Source: Monarcha castaneiventris obscurior (Eukaryota; Chordata; Aves; Passeriformes; Monarchidae). From it: a stretch of 64,000 nucleotides of DNA. The notes under the pieces are model-generated. The model was not told the DNA's origin, searched no databases, and worked only from the letters and a program-made list of their open reading frames with translations. The position numbers were made by a program, and so were the translations under genes. The stretch is from the NCBI GenBank assembly GCA_026261815.1, contig JAMPIT010000230.1:41004501-41068500 (forward strand), in the 5' to 3' direction. Shown in pieces: positions 14,269 through 27,184 of this stretch. The stretch's first letter is position 1. Each line of letters opens with the position of its first letter.

Positions 14269-15923
14269 ACCCAAGTTTGAAGGAGGAAGAGAAGCCTCCA
14301 AGCCAAGTGACTTCCTACAAGACTGGTGAAAATGAAAGACTTGAATTAGCCCTCTGAAGGTCCAGGGTAGTAGGGACACAACTATTTAGTTTTCTTTTTG
14401 TTGGTATTTCCATTTGACATGATGCAGAATTAATATTTTTCCTCACACAGCAGGAAAAAATTAAGATGGGAGCACACAAGAGAAAATGCTGAGCACTTCA
14501 TGATGTGCAATAATGTTATTGCATATTAATTTTGTTTATGTAGCACTGTCACACAGCTTAAATAGACACACACAAACCTTGCATTAGGAAAGCATTATTA
14601 AAGTCACTGGATGAAACAGACTTCTCCGCCTCTCAAGGTTGCCTGTACAACCCTAATTTTTGCCCTTTTGTCTACATTCTTCATAATACAGTTCTTAATT
14701 ACATGTCCACATCCTCGTTTTTTAACCTAACCTTTGCATCATTCAGCACACAGAATAGATGATGTTCACTTAATGAGCAGCTGTCTTCTTCCTTTCTTCT
14801 TGTTGTTCAATGTGTGACCCTTTATTTTATTCACTGTAGATTATTCAAACTGGACTCTCAAAGCAGCATAAACAATTTCGTGGGGGTTTGTGAGCTGTGT
14901 GTTATTTAAGTTCTCTATAATCAGTGACAAGATTATCCATTAAAATCTAATAAATCTTGACTAAACATAAGCTTACTGTTTAGAACATGCTTATTAGTTT
15001 TGCTTATTAATTTATATGGGCAGATTTGTCCAGAGACAGCAATGGGCATTCCTTTCACCAAACTGCTGGTGGGAGGCATTGCCCCTACCCAAAAAAACAA
15101 ATGCATCTTTGAAGACAGGCAGGACAGCATACTGCATTATTGGTTCTCCCTAGCTGAAGGCTTGATGACAGCAGAGCTGTAGGTAAAATCCCTGTGTTTT
15201 GGCTGCTGCAGCTTACACCATGGTGTGTGGCTCTGGTCTGATCCTGAATGTTGGTTTGGGGAGCTGTCCAAAATTTCACATGAAATAATTCACCAGCAGG
15301 TTTATAACTATCCTACAGCATGTCAACCCAAACAGAAGCAGTTTGGCAAAATTGAAAGCAGCCGAGAGTAAGTTTTTAGCACGGTAGCATGAAAGGGTGT
15401 TTATAGCCCTAGTGGTGGTTTTGTTAATAGAGGAGTGTGCTGTCAGCATCCATGGTGGGCTCATTACAGGATAAAGCACCGTGGTGAACTGAGCTGCGAC
15501 GCCTTCTTGGCACAGAAGCACCAACATCTAACCCAAGTGGTGTTCATCTTGTCAAACTGGAAATCGAATAGCTGCCACTGAGGACAGCAAAGGCAAAGGG
15601 AAGTGCAGACCACAGGAAAGCATAATGCTCTGACAGCTGAGAATGAAAAGGCAAAGCTAAAGTCAATTGTGGGCAAAGATGCCAGCTATTGTTAAATCTT
15701 GCTTGACTGGAACACGAGAGAAGTAGGAGCTGAAATTTGCTCATCCTTTGCCTCACTAAGCTGTAGTCTGTAAAGAAGAAGTCAGTCCTTGGAATCTGAA
15801 ATAGCAATGGTGGCTTCAAAAATCATGAGTTGTTGATTTTGTTTTTGTTTTAAAATAGGTACATTGTTCAACAGTTCTAAATTTACGCTATTTTGTGACC
15901 TTACGGATATATTCTCTCCTGCT

Positions 15924-15944
15924 TTCTCCACACAAAGTGGAGAA
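15924..15944. other. 8-bp perfect hairpin
   Basis: TTCTCCAC and GTGGAGAA pair perfectly around a 5-base loop. There is no T-tract or other context to suggest a function. This is probably chance. Confidence 0.6.
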
Positions 15945-17179
15945 GAGAAAAAACTTTTAAAAGAGTACAGTCATTGTGTCAGGAAATGAATGCTGGGCAT
16001 TAAGAAAAGGAATGTATTTCATGTAATCTTTTCCTGTGGGACTCAAAACATCCTTCTTCCTGGTTAGCTGCCCTTTGTTATTAAGTTGGCCTTTGCCTTT
16101 CCATAGTGTTAGATATGACAATGATAAGGTGGAAGAAATCTACTGAAAGAAGATCTAGTAGCCCATTTCTCCTGACCTCTGGCCCATTTTCATTTTTTCA
16201 TAAAACTCTGAACTACACGTTTATTACAAAGCAACTTAGATTAGAGGCACAGGCACTGAGGTTCAGCCATTGCACTTCCGAAACTGAAGTGGATGCATTA
16301 ATCTAGAAACACAGATGTCTTTGAATGTGAACCATTAAAACTCTGCCCATAGCAGGAATCTCCTGCAGCAGGAAACATAATCTGGTAGAATTTTGTTTCA
16401 TATTCATTTAGATTCCAGTAGTTACAGCATTGTACAATGAATTGGCTGTTTTCCAGAGAGTACGTCCTGGGAAATTATTCAAGAAGGAATGATAAATAGA
16501 TCAGTGAACTTATATTTCCATGTCAGTAGGAGGAAGACAAGTGAGAAATCTGAGAGTGTTGCTGGGGTGATAAAAGGATATTTAATAGCAACCAAGTATA
16601 AAACCCAAATTAAGGATTTGAAAGTCAAACAGGAGTCAATTTGACAAATATCAATATAGCAACGTAAATGTAAATTACCCATTACTCGCATTTCCTAGGG
16701 GACTGAGAGTTTATCAGATTTATGCATCCTCTTGGTTAGACACTGTGCCAAAGAGCAGTTACGATTTCTAAACAGCCAGAGCTACACACAGTGTGACTAA
16801 TGGCAACAAGGCGCTGGACCAGAAGCCCAGAAGTTTGCCACCCAGATTGCTGCAGCCTGCTTGGTGAACTCAAGCTTCAAACTGGTAAGCCGGAGCAGCA
16901 CTCCACCCTTGTAAAACAAAAGCAGCTGACTGTACAGCACACAGATTATACATCTTTGACAAACTGTGCTTTCTCAAGCTCTTTCAGCATGAAAGATGCT
17001 GCTGTAATGCTCTGGATTTGCACTGAAGCTGGCAACTGCTCCACTCTCACCCTCCCTGTCTCACCTCCCTGTACCTCCAGTCTGTGAGCAGTGGCTGAGG
17101 TAATGCAAAGTTTTAAAATAAAACACGTGGTAAAGAAGAGGTTGGGTGTCTGAGGAAACACAAGGAGGTCCATATCTTT

Positions 17180-17452
17180 CCTGAGAACTCCAGAACTGGA
17201 CACAGTACTCCAGGTGGGGTCTCACCAGAGAAACAAAGAGGGGGAGAATCATCTCCCTCAACCTGCTGGCCACGTTTCTTGTTGCGCAGTCCAGAATATG
17301 GTTGGCCTTGTTGAACCTCATCTTGAGCACACACTGCTGGCTCATGTCCTTCTGGGCAGGGCTGCTCTCAATCACCTCATCCCCAGCCTGTGTTGATACC
17401 AGGGCAATCCATGTGCAGGACCTAGTGCTTGGCCTTGTTGAACCTCACAAAC
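17180..17452 (-). mobile_element. CR1 LINE fragment, C-terminal ORF2 region
   Basis: Reverse-oriented CR1 fragment. The minus-strand translation contains [13 protein letters not shown] (within 17185-17232), the signature of the region downstream of the CR1 reverse transcriptase catalytic core. Plus-strand blocks such as GGTGGGGTCTCACCAGAG, CTGCTGGCCACG and CTGCTGGCTCATGTCC match the antisense CR1 order. Neither the 5' part nor the 3' tail is present. It contains a 19-base exact direct repeat (17302-17320 and 17429-17447), which the CR1 order I know does not have at the first position. Confidence 0.9.
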
Positions 17453-20400
17453 CCTCACCCACTATTTGTGTATTTTCCCTCAGATTAGTTTAAATGGGCA
17501 TTTATTTGCAAAAAAGTCCCAGACATTTTACCAGGCTGCAGAATCACCTGAATTCCAGTTGATAGGTAGGAAACCACAGCAGCATAGGTACAGTATAATA
17601 AAAGGGCAGGAAGCCCAAGTTTGCTATCATCAGCTGCTCCAATTAACTGCTTAACTAACTATAGTCCTTGAGTTTCCTTTCCTTGCAATTCCAAACACCA
17701 GGCTGCTTTGGTCCTTCCATCTGTACACTTTCTAGCTCTCAGCTGTGTAGAGGCTTCAGTAGAGTGGATGCCACTAGGTGAACACTACAATAATTTTACC
17801 GGTTGCTCAGCTTAGCTCCAGACAGCGCTGATGTGCCAAAGCATACACCCTTCACAGTGCCCAATGATTATTTTTCTATAGGGAACACCCTTGCAACAGG
17901 AAGAGAGGCTGTTACCTGACACAGGTGACTTTTCATAGCCAATGGTCACGTTAGTTGGCCTTGACCCTCCCTGGCCTCAGGACCTGCAACCATCCTGCAC
18001 CACTGACCAGAGACACAAGACCCCCCAAGCAGCAGAAGAGCTTGACCACTGCTGCATGTCCATCTGTCTTGCAAGGGGCACTTCAGCAACTCTGAACTCT
18101 GTCACACTTACAGCTGAGTAAAAACCTTCCCAAAATGACAATGGCAGAGCAGTAGGAGCACACCCTCCTCCTAAGCCAAGTGCCACTCTGCATTGCAATT
18201 TTTTCCAGAACAAAATCTACCAATTTCAGATCCTGCCCTTTAAGTGACTGGACTTCTTGCAAAGCATCCAGTCTCTCTCTGCTCAGCTGGCACCAGGAAT
18301 CAGAAATTAATGTTTGATTACTTTTCCTCTGCTGCTGAGGGAGGGAGGTAGCCAGAAAACCAGAGCTTTTGTATCTATCCAGAACATATTCTTATCTATT
18401 CAAAAGGATGATTAGGAAACTCGAGTGGTACAAAGCCTTAAAATGTAGAAAATACAGAAAGCCAGCAAACTTGATAAAGACACAATTACCTTGCACTTGT
18501 AACATTACCCCCTCACATTCACACCAATTTTAATTCCACTTTTTTTTTAAAGATAAAATTCCAGTAAGTATTCATGCATGCCGTATTTTTTAGAAAAACT
18601 GATGAAAGGTATTTGAGAGACAAGTAGTATTTCATTGCTCAGAAACCCATTCCATAATTCAGAAAAGTAAATTTTACTCTTTTCCATACTTATTTAACAG
18701 CCTTCAGGAGACCAGTTCCTTGTTAGGTATTTGGAGAGCAGCATTTCTTTGCTGCCTGTTTTGCTCAGTCTCTTTTGAGAAGGTAATACAGAGTGAGGGG
18801 GGAAAAAACCACGACTAATTATTTCCATTTCAGTTTGTTTAGGGAATTACATCTAAAACACACTCCTCTAGAGGCTGCACATATTTACAGAAGCAGCACG
18901 GAAATGAAAATATCTGGAGCAATAGGCATCTTGGTTTTCCCAATAAGTTAAATCATAAAATGGTTCGGGTCATTGCAGAGAGCTTTGTGGGCATCATAAG
19001 AGACTTGTTCTTGACAAGAACTGTCCTTCATCATTAAGGCATATTTATGGGAAGGAGACAAACCTCACTCATTACCTACACCTGGTTCGCCTTCTGCTTG
19101 TAAGTACCTAGTTTGGAGAGTGGGAAGAAAGAAACAACACTACCTCCAAAGATTCCCCCACCCCTGTAGAATATTTTATTCGAGTTTTTAATGAAATTCG
19201 CACAAGACAGATGGATTTTGAAAAATTTCACTTATATGGGCAGAAAACCTCAAGAAAATAAACCTCCCTCTCTAATACTCACTGAAGCTAAATGTGGCTG
19301 AACTGCCTCCAAAAACCAGTGGGATTTTTTTCACCTCCCTGGGATTCAGCCTAGGACCCAGAGGTAGCATATATGGATTAAGGACATAAAAGTAGGTGTT
19401 TGGGAGCACACATTGAACTGTCTTTCTCCCTCCTCTTCACACTGAATAAAGTGGGGACACAACTACAGGGAACATGCCTTAGGATACTGCCCCAGACACC
19501 TAACATACACCTGAGGTAAAATGAAGGTCTGCACCAGTCAGGACTGCAATGCCAAAGAAACTCCTCCATTAAGTCCTCATTTTGTGGCAGAATGGTGCAC
19601 TGAAGCACATGCCTTGAACTACTACCTTCAAGTAAAAAACTCTTTTATTCAGCTATATCACTGTCCATACCACAACAAACTCGAAGCATTGCTGTTCATT
19701 TCAGTGGCCCAATGACATTTTTGAATTCTGCAACTTGCCTGAAATACTCATGTATAAGATAGGGTTTAAGAAACAAAAAAGGACATTTTACAGTAATTAT
19801 ATCTGAGTATGTGTATAAAGACAAAGTTAAAAATTCGATAATGAATCCATGAACTCTAGCAGAATCTGGATCCAAAATTACATTCAAACTTTAGGGTTTG
19901 TCTTACTGTAGAATCCATTTTTCACCCAGGTCAGAAGCAGCCCCTGAAATGCTGGGGCAGGTTTGGTGGGCTCATGGAGAAGTTTCTCTGGTTATTGGAA
20001 ACCAATCTGCAAACTCTGAGTCTGCTTACAAAGCCCACAAACAGAGGCTGACATCAGTGTTAAGCCACAGGCAGGCTATTCCAGAGCATATGACAAAGGA
20101 GGGCAGGTCCAGGGAGCCAGCACAGCAGTGCACGGTTTGGCACTTCTGCAAGCACTGGTGTCTCCACAAAAATCAGATGTAGTTTCAGCTTTTCCATGAA
20201 CAAGCCTCATCTATCCTGTGTATTGCCCTGTTCCACCCCTCAGAGTCTCTCTACCAATTTTGTCTCTTTCTCTTCTCCTTGATGATAAGACACAAGCCCC
20301 TGTGGTGTTGTGGGGCTGGATTTGATATCCCATGTAGTCTTTCACTGACTGTGAAGCTTTCCAAAATAACATCTCACAGTATCTTTTCCACTTTCTATTT

Positions 20401-23174
20401 ACATCCACTTTGCTTCTTACATGCAGAAGGATATGCACATGTACAGAATCCATACTGAAACTCTTGAAAGCAACTCAACATTTGGACTTCTTGTGGCAGA
20501 TGCTTTCTTCATAGCCATGTGTTTATTTAGGTCTAACTTTTCACAGTGAGAGTCATCTGTTCCTTCAGGCTGAAGCAGGCTACCCTTAGCTGGCTATTTG
20601 TAGTCGTGACTCTAACCAGAGTGTCAAAATGAACCCGTTTCACATGATCAGTTCCTGAGTGACTGGAACAAACACCAGTGATTATAAAAAAATATCCTGA
20701 AAACATCCTCTAGTTTTATGCCCCCACCACTGCAAGGGCAAACAGCTATGGATATCTGGTTACCACAGCATATTAATATTAGTTTGTGCCTTCCGCTTAC
20801 ATCATTTACAGGTCAGAGAGACATAAATCCATCCTAAAATACTTTGTGTTTCTAATTGTGGGTGTGAAAAAAGCATCACCTGAAACATATCTTCTTGCTC
20901 ATACTGTATATTAGATGTATTCACCCAAACTGCCTTCACCTTGCAAAGAAACAAGGGCAAATATAAACTTCAGTGTAAGGCTAAACCACTGTAGGACACT
21001 TATTCTAGCAAGTGGACTTCATCTGAGAAATCTTACCTTTAAGGCTAATAAAAGACTATTATTTGTAAGACACTGGTTGGCATGAAGCAACAGGATTTGT
21101 TATTAAAATATGCAAAACCAGAGCGGAATAGTGCTGTGAGTGTAAATTATGCATGTTTCTTATTAAGTCAAATCCCTTTACCTCCTCCCCTCCTCCACTT
21201 ATTACACAACTTGTCATCTCTTATTTACATGCCATATGATACACAACCCAAATAGAGAGGGCAAACATCCACAATATGTGCAGCAAAGGGAGATATTTGC
21301 ATTTAAAACATGAATATGCATTGGGAGGCAACACATTCAGGACACATATTTTAAAAGTGAAACTGTTTATTTTGACAAGCTTACTGCTAGAAATGCCACT
21401 ATGTGCTCCCCCATGCCTCCCAGCATGGAGTTTGCTCTCTGACTGAATACACAACACCCATCCCTAGAAAGAGATCCTGCTAAGCCAGTTTTAAAGCCAT
21501 GGACTGAGAAGGAAGTCACAACACCAGCAGATGGAAGCAGGAAATTCTTGGGGAACAGAGAGAGAATTCAATTCATAGCATTCTCTCTTTTATCTTTCTT
21601 TTTTTCCTCCTTCTTCTTAATGCAATTTCTCTGTAAAATCAGTGAATTTCTCTGCTAGAAAAAAGTACCGCTTATGAAATTAGCATTGGAAAAGGCTGGG
21701 GTTTGCTTCTGAAATCAAAATAGGAAGCCAGCCTTCCTGGGAAAAAAAGATAACCCCCTCCTGCTTTCCTTTTTTTCTTTTTTCCTTTTTCTTTTCCCGC
21801 TGTTTTTGTCTCTGGATTTCTCTCAAGCAAATGGGTAAGGCCTAAAATGTTAAGGCTATTACTTGTGATTTAGGTAAGTTTTATGCGGTACCTTTTATTC
21901 CATAAATACTTGTATAACCTTGGGCATTCACTTAGATCACCTGTTTGTAGATTCTACATCTCTATAAAGAACACAACAGTGCTGTTCAGCCTCACAGAAG
22001 TGGTACAAGTACAAATCAACCCATAAAAAAATGTTACATGAAGAGATACATAAGCTAGACAGATAAACAAAAAGAGAAGCCTTCTGGGTCAAGGCACTGA
22101 ACTCTAGAATCCAGGCTCTGCTACACACCAGTCTTAATTCTCAATTGTGTTTAATTCTCAGTTCCTCATCCACTGTTATAAAGGAGTGATGCTTACTGTG
22201 CTCTCTAAAATGCCTGAAGGAATTAGACAGTTTGGAACTAGCTGGCCAAAGCTTAGACAGGAGGTGGCATGCCTTGTTTTCGCAAAAGGGAAATGTCAAT
22301 TTTCTCATTACATTTTTCAAACATTTATATAAAATTATAAAAACAGTCAAACACACACTTCACTTTCAGCCAAAATGTTGTAACATATGGCTGCTTATGT
22401 TTTCCCTTCAAATATTTTAAGACAGCAGCTTCCTCACAAGTCTCTGTCTCCCCCTGTTCAGAGATTTTGCTAACGCTTTGTGAAATGCATGAAAAAACAA
22501 ATCTTCTGTCTTCTACTCCTCTATTTTCTTTTTCTTTTATTTTGAGTTGATATAAACTTAGAGCTCCCTCTCCTTTCTGCACATCTACATGGATTTTTTT
22601 GCAGCTTTGTCCAGAGTTTCTGAGCAGCTGTCTAGAAGCAACAGTTAACAAAACATGCAAGGTTCTGAGTGATGAGACTTGCAAAATTCACCAGAATGAA
22701 GGAAATGAAGCACTTATTCTGTACTACTGCACCGTCTAGGCTGTGCAGTGTGCAGCAATTTTTAATGTGACATCCTACAGAACTTGTCGGATGTATTAGA
22801 ATTTCATATGGGTTTTGCTGCTTTGTGGGCTTGTTTTGGTTTTGGTTTGGTTTTTATGTTTTGGTCTTTTTAACCACATACAACATCACAAATATCCATG
22901 GTGTTTTATGGACATTAATTGACACAATTGTATAAGGTTTGCAATATGAGGAGTTTGGTTGGTTGATTTTGTTTATTTTATGCAAGGACGACAAAGGTGA
23001 GATGCAGAGAAGGTCTGGGACAGAAAAGACATGGTTTGCATAGGAATGTAACTGATGGTCATTTGACACATAACCACCATCATATTCACAGACTTTTAAA
23101 TTATAAATTCTGATAGGCTTATTGCCTGATCAGAATCCAAAAGAATATAGAGAAGTTCAGATAAATTTAGAGAA
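17453..23174. other. CPNE4 intron, no gene seen
   Basis: Intronic sequence with no recognisable exon or transposon. It includes pyrimidine-rich tracts at about 21580-21620 and 21765-21800, and a G/T-rich stretch at 22831-22858. The 119-codon open frame on the minus strand at 22325-22684 has no recognisable similarity and is probably chance. Confidence 0.55.
22831..22858. repeat. low-complexity G/T-rich tract
   Basis: Irregular repeats of GGTTTT/GGTTT type. A simple low-complexity stretch. Confidence 0.75.
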
Positions 23175-23450
23175 CCATAGAATCATTTTGGTTAGAAAAG
23201 ACCTTTAAGATCACCAAGTCCAACCATTAACCCAGCACTGCCAAGTCCACCAGTAAACCATGTCCATAAATATCACATCTAAAGGTCTCTTAAATGCCTG
23301 CAGGGACTCCACCACTTCCCTGGCCATCCTGTTCCAATGTTCAATAAGCATTTTGATGAAGAAAATTTTAATTATATCCAGTCTAAACCCAGGTGCAGCT
23401 TGAGGCCATTTCCTCTTGTCCCAGCAATTGCTACTTGGGAGAAAAGCACT
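23175..23450 (-). mobile_element. CR1 LINE, 3'-terminal fragment
   Basis: The plus strand starts CCATAGAATCATTTTGGTT, the complement of a CR1 3' end, and continues with AGTCCAACCATTAACCCAGC, CTGCCAAGTCCACCA and CCACCACTTCCCTGG in CR1 antisense order. The copy stops near TACTTGGGAGAAAAGCAC, so only about 270 bases of the 3' end are present. That is typical 5' truncation. Confidence 0.93.
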
Positions 23451-26400
23451 AATCTGAATTACTTAAACTTTCTGGCCACCAGGAGAGAAATGTTGTGCTA
23501 TCTATCCTTAAGAGAATAGCTGAACTTCAGAAAATTTGTATAATGACACTGATTTCACACATAATTTAATGTGGTATTTTTGTTCCACTTAAGGAGTTTG
23601 AAACCATGTCTGACACTGGTTTTAATTAATCTAAAATTCACTGATATTTGCTTGCTAAATTCATGATTCAGAAAAAAAAGTTGGCAAAGCAGCCAATACC
23701 ATGGGACTTTCAAATATGTCAAGACACAAGAGCCAACACTATGAAACCAGAAGACAGAACAACAATTCAGGAACATTTTCTCTATATAAGTTATGAATCC
23801 ATAGTTAATGGTAAAAATGTCATGGTGGAAGGACGCATAAAATTATATCTGTTTTGGTTTTTTCTATGATAGAGTAAGGAGAGACTGTGCTTTGCAATTC
23901 TGTCTATCTACAGAGTGCTTCAGGTAGTTATTTTAGATCCAAATCATTGCTCCTAGTGCTGCTCAAGGTGCCACTGGCACTGGAAGCAGGACCAAGGCTC
24001 AAAGGCAAGGATGGCTTCAGTGCACTGAGTGATGCACTGGAGCAACAAGAGGCACCAAACACCAAAGAGGCAAGATCAGCCTTTGGGAAATAACAGGTCC
24101 TGAGCTGAGCTGAGCAGGTCATCCAGGACTGAGTTCCTGATAATGGCAAAGGAGAGATGCAACTTTATCAAACAGTGGATGGTTTCTGCTTTTCTGGATA
24201 GGAAAGGGTATCTGATATATCTTCACCAAGTTTTCTAGTGCTCACAGAATGCTCAAGGGAACACCACAGTTAATTCTGTGAACCAGTAAGTAAGGCCATG
24301 AGGTGACAGTCCTACCCTGCAGATACACCATATTCCATTCTTTTTATTTCTGTCTTTTTTGCAGTATCTGCAGTCCTGTACACCACAATAACAGAAATCC
24401 TTCCACAGCTTTTGCTGAATCACATATTTTTATGTTACACCCTGTACTGCATGCCAGAAAAGAGATGTGAAATTAACCAAAGTACCATAAAAACAATAAA
24501 AAACTCCGTAAGCTTTCAATTCTTCTTGCTGGCAGAGAATAATGAAAACTGTAAGCTTTCTTACACAGCTGAACAGTACATAATCTACTGTTACAGTCAA
24601 TTAGATTATCAAATTACACCAAAGCACATTAGTATATGCTACAAGAAGAAAATCTTAAGCATATATCAGGACTGCCTAAATACATTTCCAGGACCTTCTT
24701 TAGCACTGTATTTACTACCTGTCATATAATGTCAGGGTAAGAAATAATTTTGACGTAAGAGACAAATAAGGAAAGGAGAACAAGACTCTCAATGTTACTT
24801 TCTCAAGAAACTGGAAGAACCTAAAGCTTGCACCATTAGGCATTTGAATGATAAACCACAACAGAATAACCAACAGTAAAACCTATTATAAAAAACAAAA
24901 TAAAACAAACAAAAAGACCCCCAAAACCCAAGCAAAAAGCCCATACCACTCTTCTGGGGAGGAAAAAGGGGATCAAATGGTAGCACTTGCCAATATTTAC
25001 AATAACTGCTCAAATTTTTCAGGTTTTTTCCCAGGGAAAACCCAAGCTACCTAAACCCAGGCAAGCCTAACCCATCCCAGGTCCATTCTTCCACACAGCA
25101 CTATCGACTTCGCATTCTCACTTCTCACAAGCTTCCAAAGGTGTGTGCACAGCCACAAGCTGAACCTGCTCCAGGAAATGATCCAGCATAGTGCACAAGA
25201 AAGCAAGAACACACTCTTCCTCATGGTTACTACAACTGGGTTGTCTTTCCACAGCAGGCTGCAACACAGTGGTGCCAAAATAACCTCACAGAGAGGGCAC
25301 AGGAGAAGCAACCCTTTAGAGACCAAGACACAAACAGCCACAGAGGACATGCCATCACATGATCATTCATAGTTACTGTCCTCCATGAACTAGTAATTGC
25401 TTAAGGGTGACACTGAAAGCATCCCTAAAACACTGGACTTACCACAAAAAAATGCTGCCCACTGGTGAGGCTGAATTTCACAAAGCCCCTTAGCTAAAGG
25501 AGAGCTTCCTTTCCACACTCAATGGGATGACACTGATTCATGCACACCGAGCTAAGAGCGTGCATAAATGTTTGTAGGATCAGTATCAAATAACCACATT
25601 CCTCTTCAAAAGCTCTCTATATAATCTGCAGGAAGATTCACACCAATTATATATTTCATGACTAATTATTCTAATTAAACTGACTGGTAGCACATTAACG
25701 ATTCAGACAGAAAACAAAATATTCAGACTTTACATTCTCCTCCTCCACACTCCAGTGAAATCTCTAATGTATCTTATGATTTATTTATCTCAACCCAAAG
25801 GCAAAAATACTCTGAGAGTTTTTTAAAAAATCCCAGCTTCTTCCAGCCTATTACAAGAAATACACCCTGTACAGGAAGATGGTGATACTGTTTAGTGCCA
25901 TCTTCACTGCTCCATGGTTCCAGTTGACAAAATCTTTCTATACTGGTGTACACCTCCCCACACCACCTCCGAGCACCACCACAGTTAGCTGCAATCTGTT
26001 ACCATGAGCTGCCTATTGGCAGTTTCTCACATTGCAGCTACTGTACCACAAAGGTTCTCACTGATGGTTCAAACCCAGGGAACTTCCAGTGACTTAATGA
26101 CTCACTTCCATAGGCCCACCTGCTTACAAGCCCAACTGTGTTTGCCTGTAAGGGGCTGAGTGCCCTACAGAGAGCAGGAACAAAAATCCCTAATCCATGT
26201 GTTTAGGAGAGCTACTACATCTTGCTGAGAATGGATCTTGATGTTTTCATACTTTTGAAAATAAAGCTAAGAAAGGACACAGCTGTCTTGTGTCACTTCA
26301 TATGAGTAAAGAACAATTACATCCCTCTATTTGTATAGTGCTTTCCAAAAACATCACTGGGGTGAAGACTTGTGGTTCAAAGCCAAGTGCTCAGAATAGT

Positions 26401-26808
26401 CATTTCCAGAACAGAGACTACCTGTGCAATCATAGTTTCTCTTTTTGCCTATGAATAATGATCAGCCTTCATTACATGATGATTCCCTCCTTCCCTTCAC
26501 CTCATTCCCACAGGTCTTCTGTCTCCCATGGGATACAGGGCAGACCATACTCCCAAATGGAGTATTGAATATAACTAAAGGATTGTTTCTTCTTCCCACG
26601 CCCCTTTACTCTGGATAAACTAATAGACTGAATGCACTGCAGTGCTTATGAATGTGTTACTGATGAAAAGACTTTCTTCCAATGCTGAACAGATATGGCA
26701 CAATTGGCTACTTTATGTCTGTATTTTTTTTTTGTTTGCATTTTAAGTGTCTTCCTGTTGACCTAAGGAACTTCTTCTATGTATAAGCAAAAAAGAAAAA
26801 AATATGTG
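23451..26808. other. CPNE4 intron, no gene seen
   Basis: No exon or clear repeat. There is an A-rich tract at about 24887-24925. A GC-richer segment at about 23940-24130 is open on both strands over roughly 70 codons, and another at about 25050-25370 is open for 99 codons on the minus strand. Neither is recognisable. Confidence 0.5.
26802..26808. repeat. left copy of putative LTR target-site duplication
   Basis: ATATGTG directly abuts the LTR terminus. The second copy is at 27178-27184. Confidence 0.6.
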
Positions 26809-27176
26809 TGTTGCTGTTGCCGGCCGGAGAGTAAGAAAGACTCAGAGACAGGAATGCAGTCAAGAGAATGGAATGCAATTATTTAATTAACAAAGGATGG
26901 GTTTTTATGTGTTTAGTTCTTTTAGTGTCTACCTAAATGGCAAGAGATTATTGGACCTCTTGCTAACTACCTACCAGAGTGATTGGTCAATTCTCACATT
27001 GTTCATTTCCCTAGTCGAAATCATAACAATTCTAATTATATTTGCAGGTGCAAGATAGTAAACTTGGTTTACAGAAACCTTATCATGTTTTGCATAGTTC
27101 AGCATGAGAAAGACAGAGCTCTCACCAACTGCTGCTAAGAGCTGAAGGCTTCTCCGCTAAAGCATTTTAGCATCCA
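26809..27176 (-). mobile_element. solo LTR of an endogenous retrovirus, same orientation as CPNE4
   Basis: On the minus strand the element begins TGGATGCTAAAATGC and ends GGCCGGCAACAGCAACA, giving the TG...CA ends of an LTR about 368 bases long. It contains a CCAAT box (GACCAATCAC, about 26990-26999), a TATA-like ATAAAAACCC (about 26899-26908), an ATTAAA polyadenylation-type signal (26882-26887), then a short pyrimidine-rich U5. The 7-mer ATATGTG flanks it at 26802-26808 and 27178-27184, as expected for an insertion duplication with one base of slack at the right edge. No internal retroviral sequence is attached, so it is a solo LTR. The family is not identified. LTR identity is inferred from structure. 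Confidence 0.72.
26882..26908 (-). promoter_or_regulatory. LTR core promoter and polyadenylation-type signal
   Basis: A TATA-like box (ATAAAAA at about 26902-26908 on the minus strand) is followed about 15 bases downstream by ATTAAA (26882-26887). Both run in the direction of CPNE4 transcription. Activity is unknown. Confidence 0.45.
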
Positions 27177-27177
27177 T

Positions 27178-27184
27178 ATATGTG
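27178..27184. repeat. right copy of putative LTR target-site duplication
   Basis: ATATGTG, one base beyond the CA/TG terminus at 27176. Retroviral duplications are usually 4-6 bp, so the true duplication may be shorter than the observed 7-base match. Confidence 0.55.

Larger units (their letters stand above)
11141..17179. other. CPNE4 intron, no gene seen
   Basis: Unique-looking intronic DNA. It holds a period-10 tandem repeat at 14243-14268 and a short hairpin at 15924-15944. About 15000-15820 has several overlapping short open frames (60-91 codons) on both strands, but none is recognisable. No exon or clear repeat was found. Confidence 0.55.

Noticed and set aside
26328..26352. Segment resembling old SINE ends (TTTGTATAGTGCTTTCCAAA)
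   Set aside because: A single short similarity with no body of an element around it.
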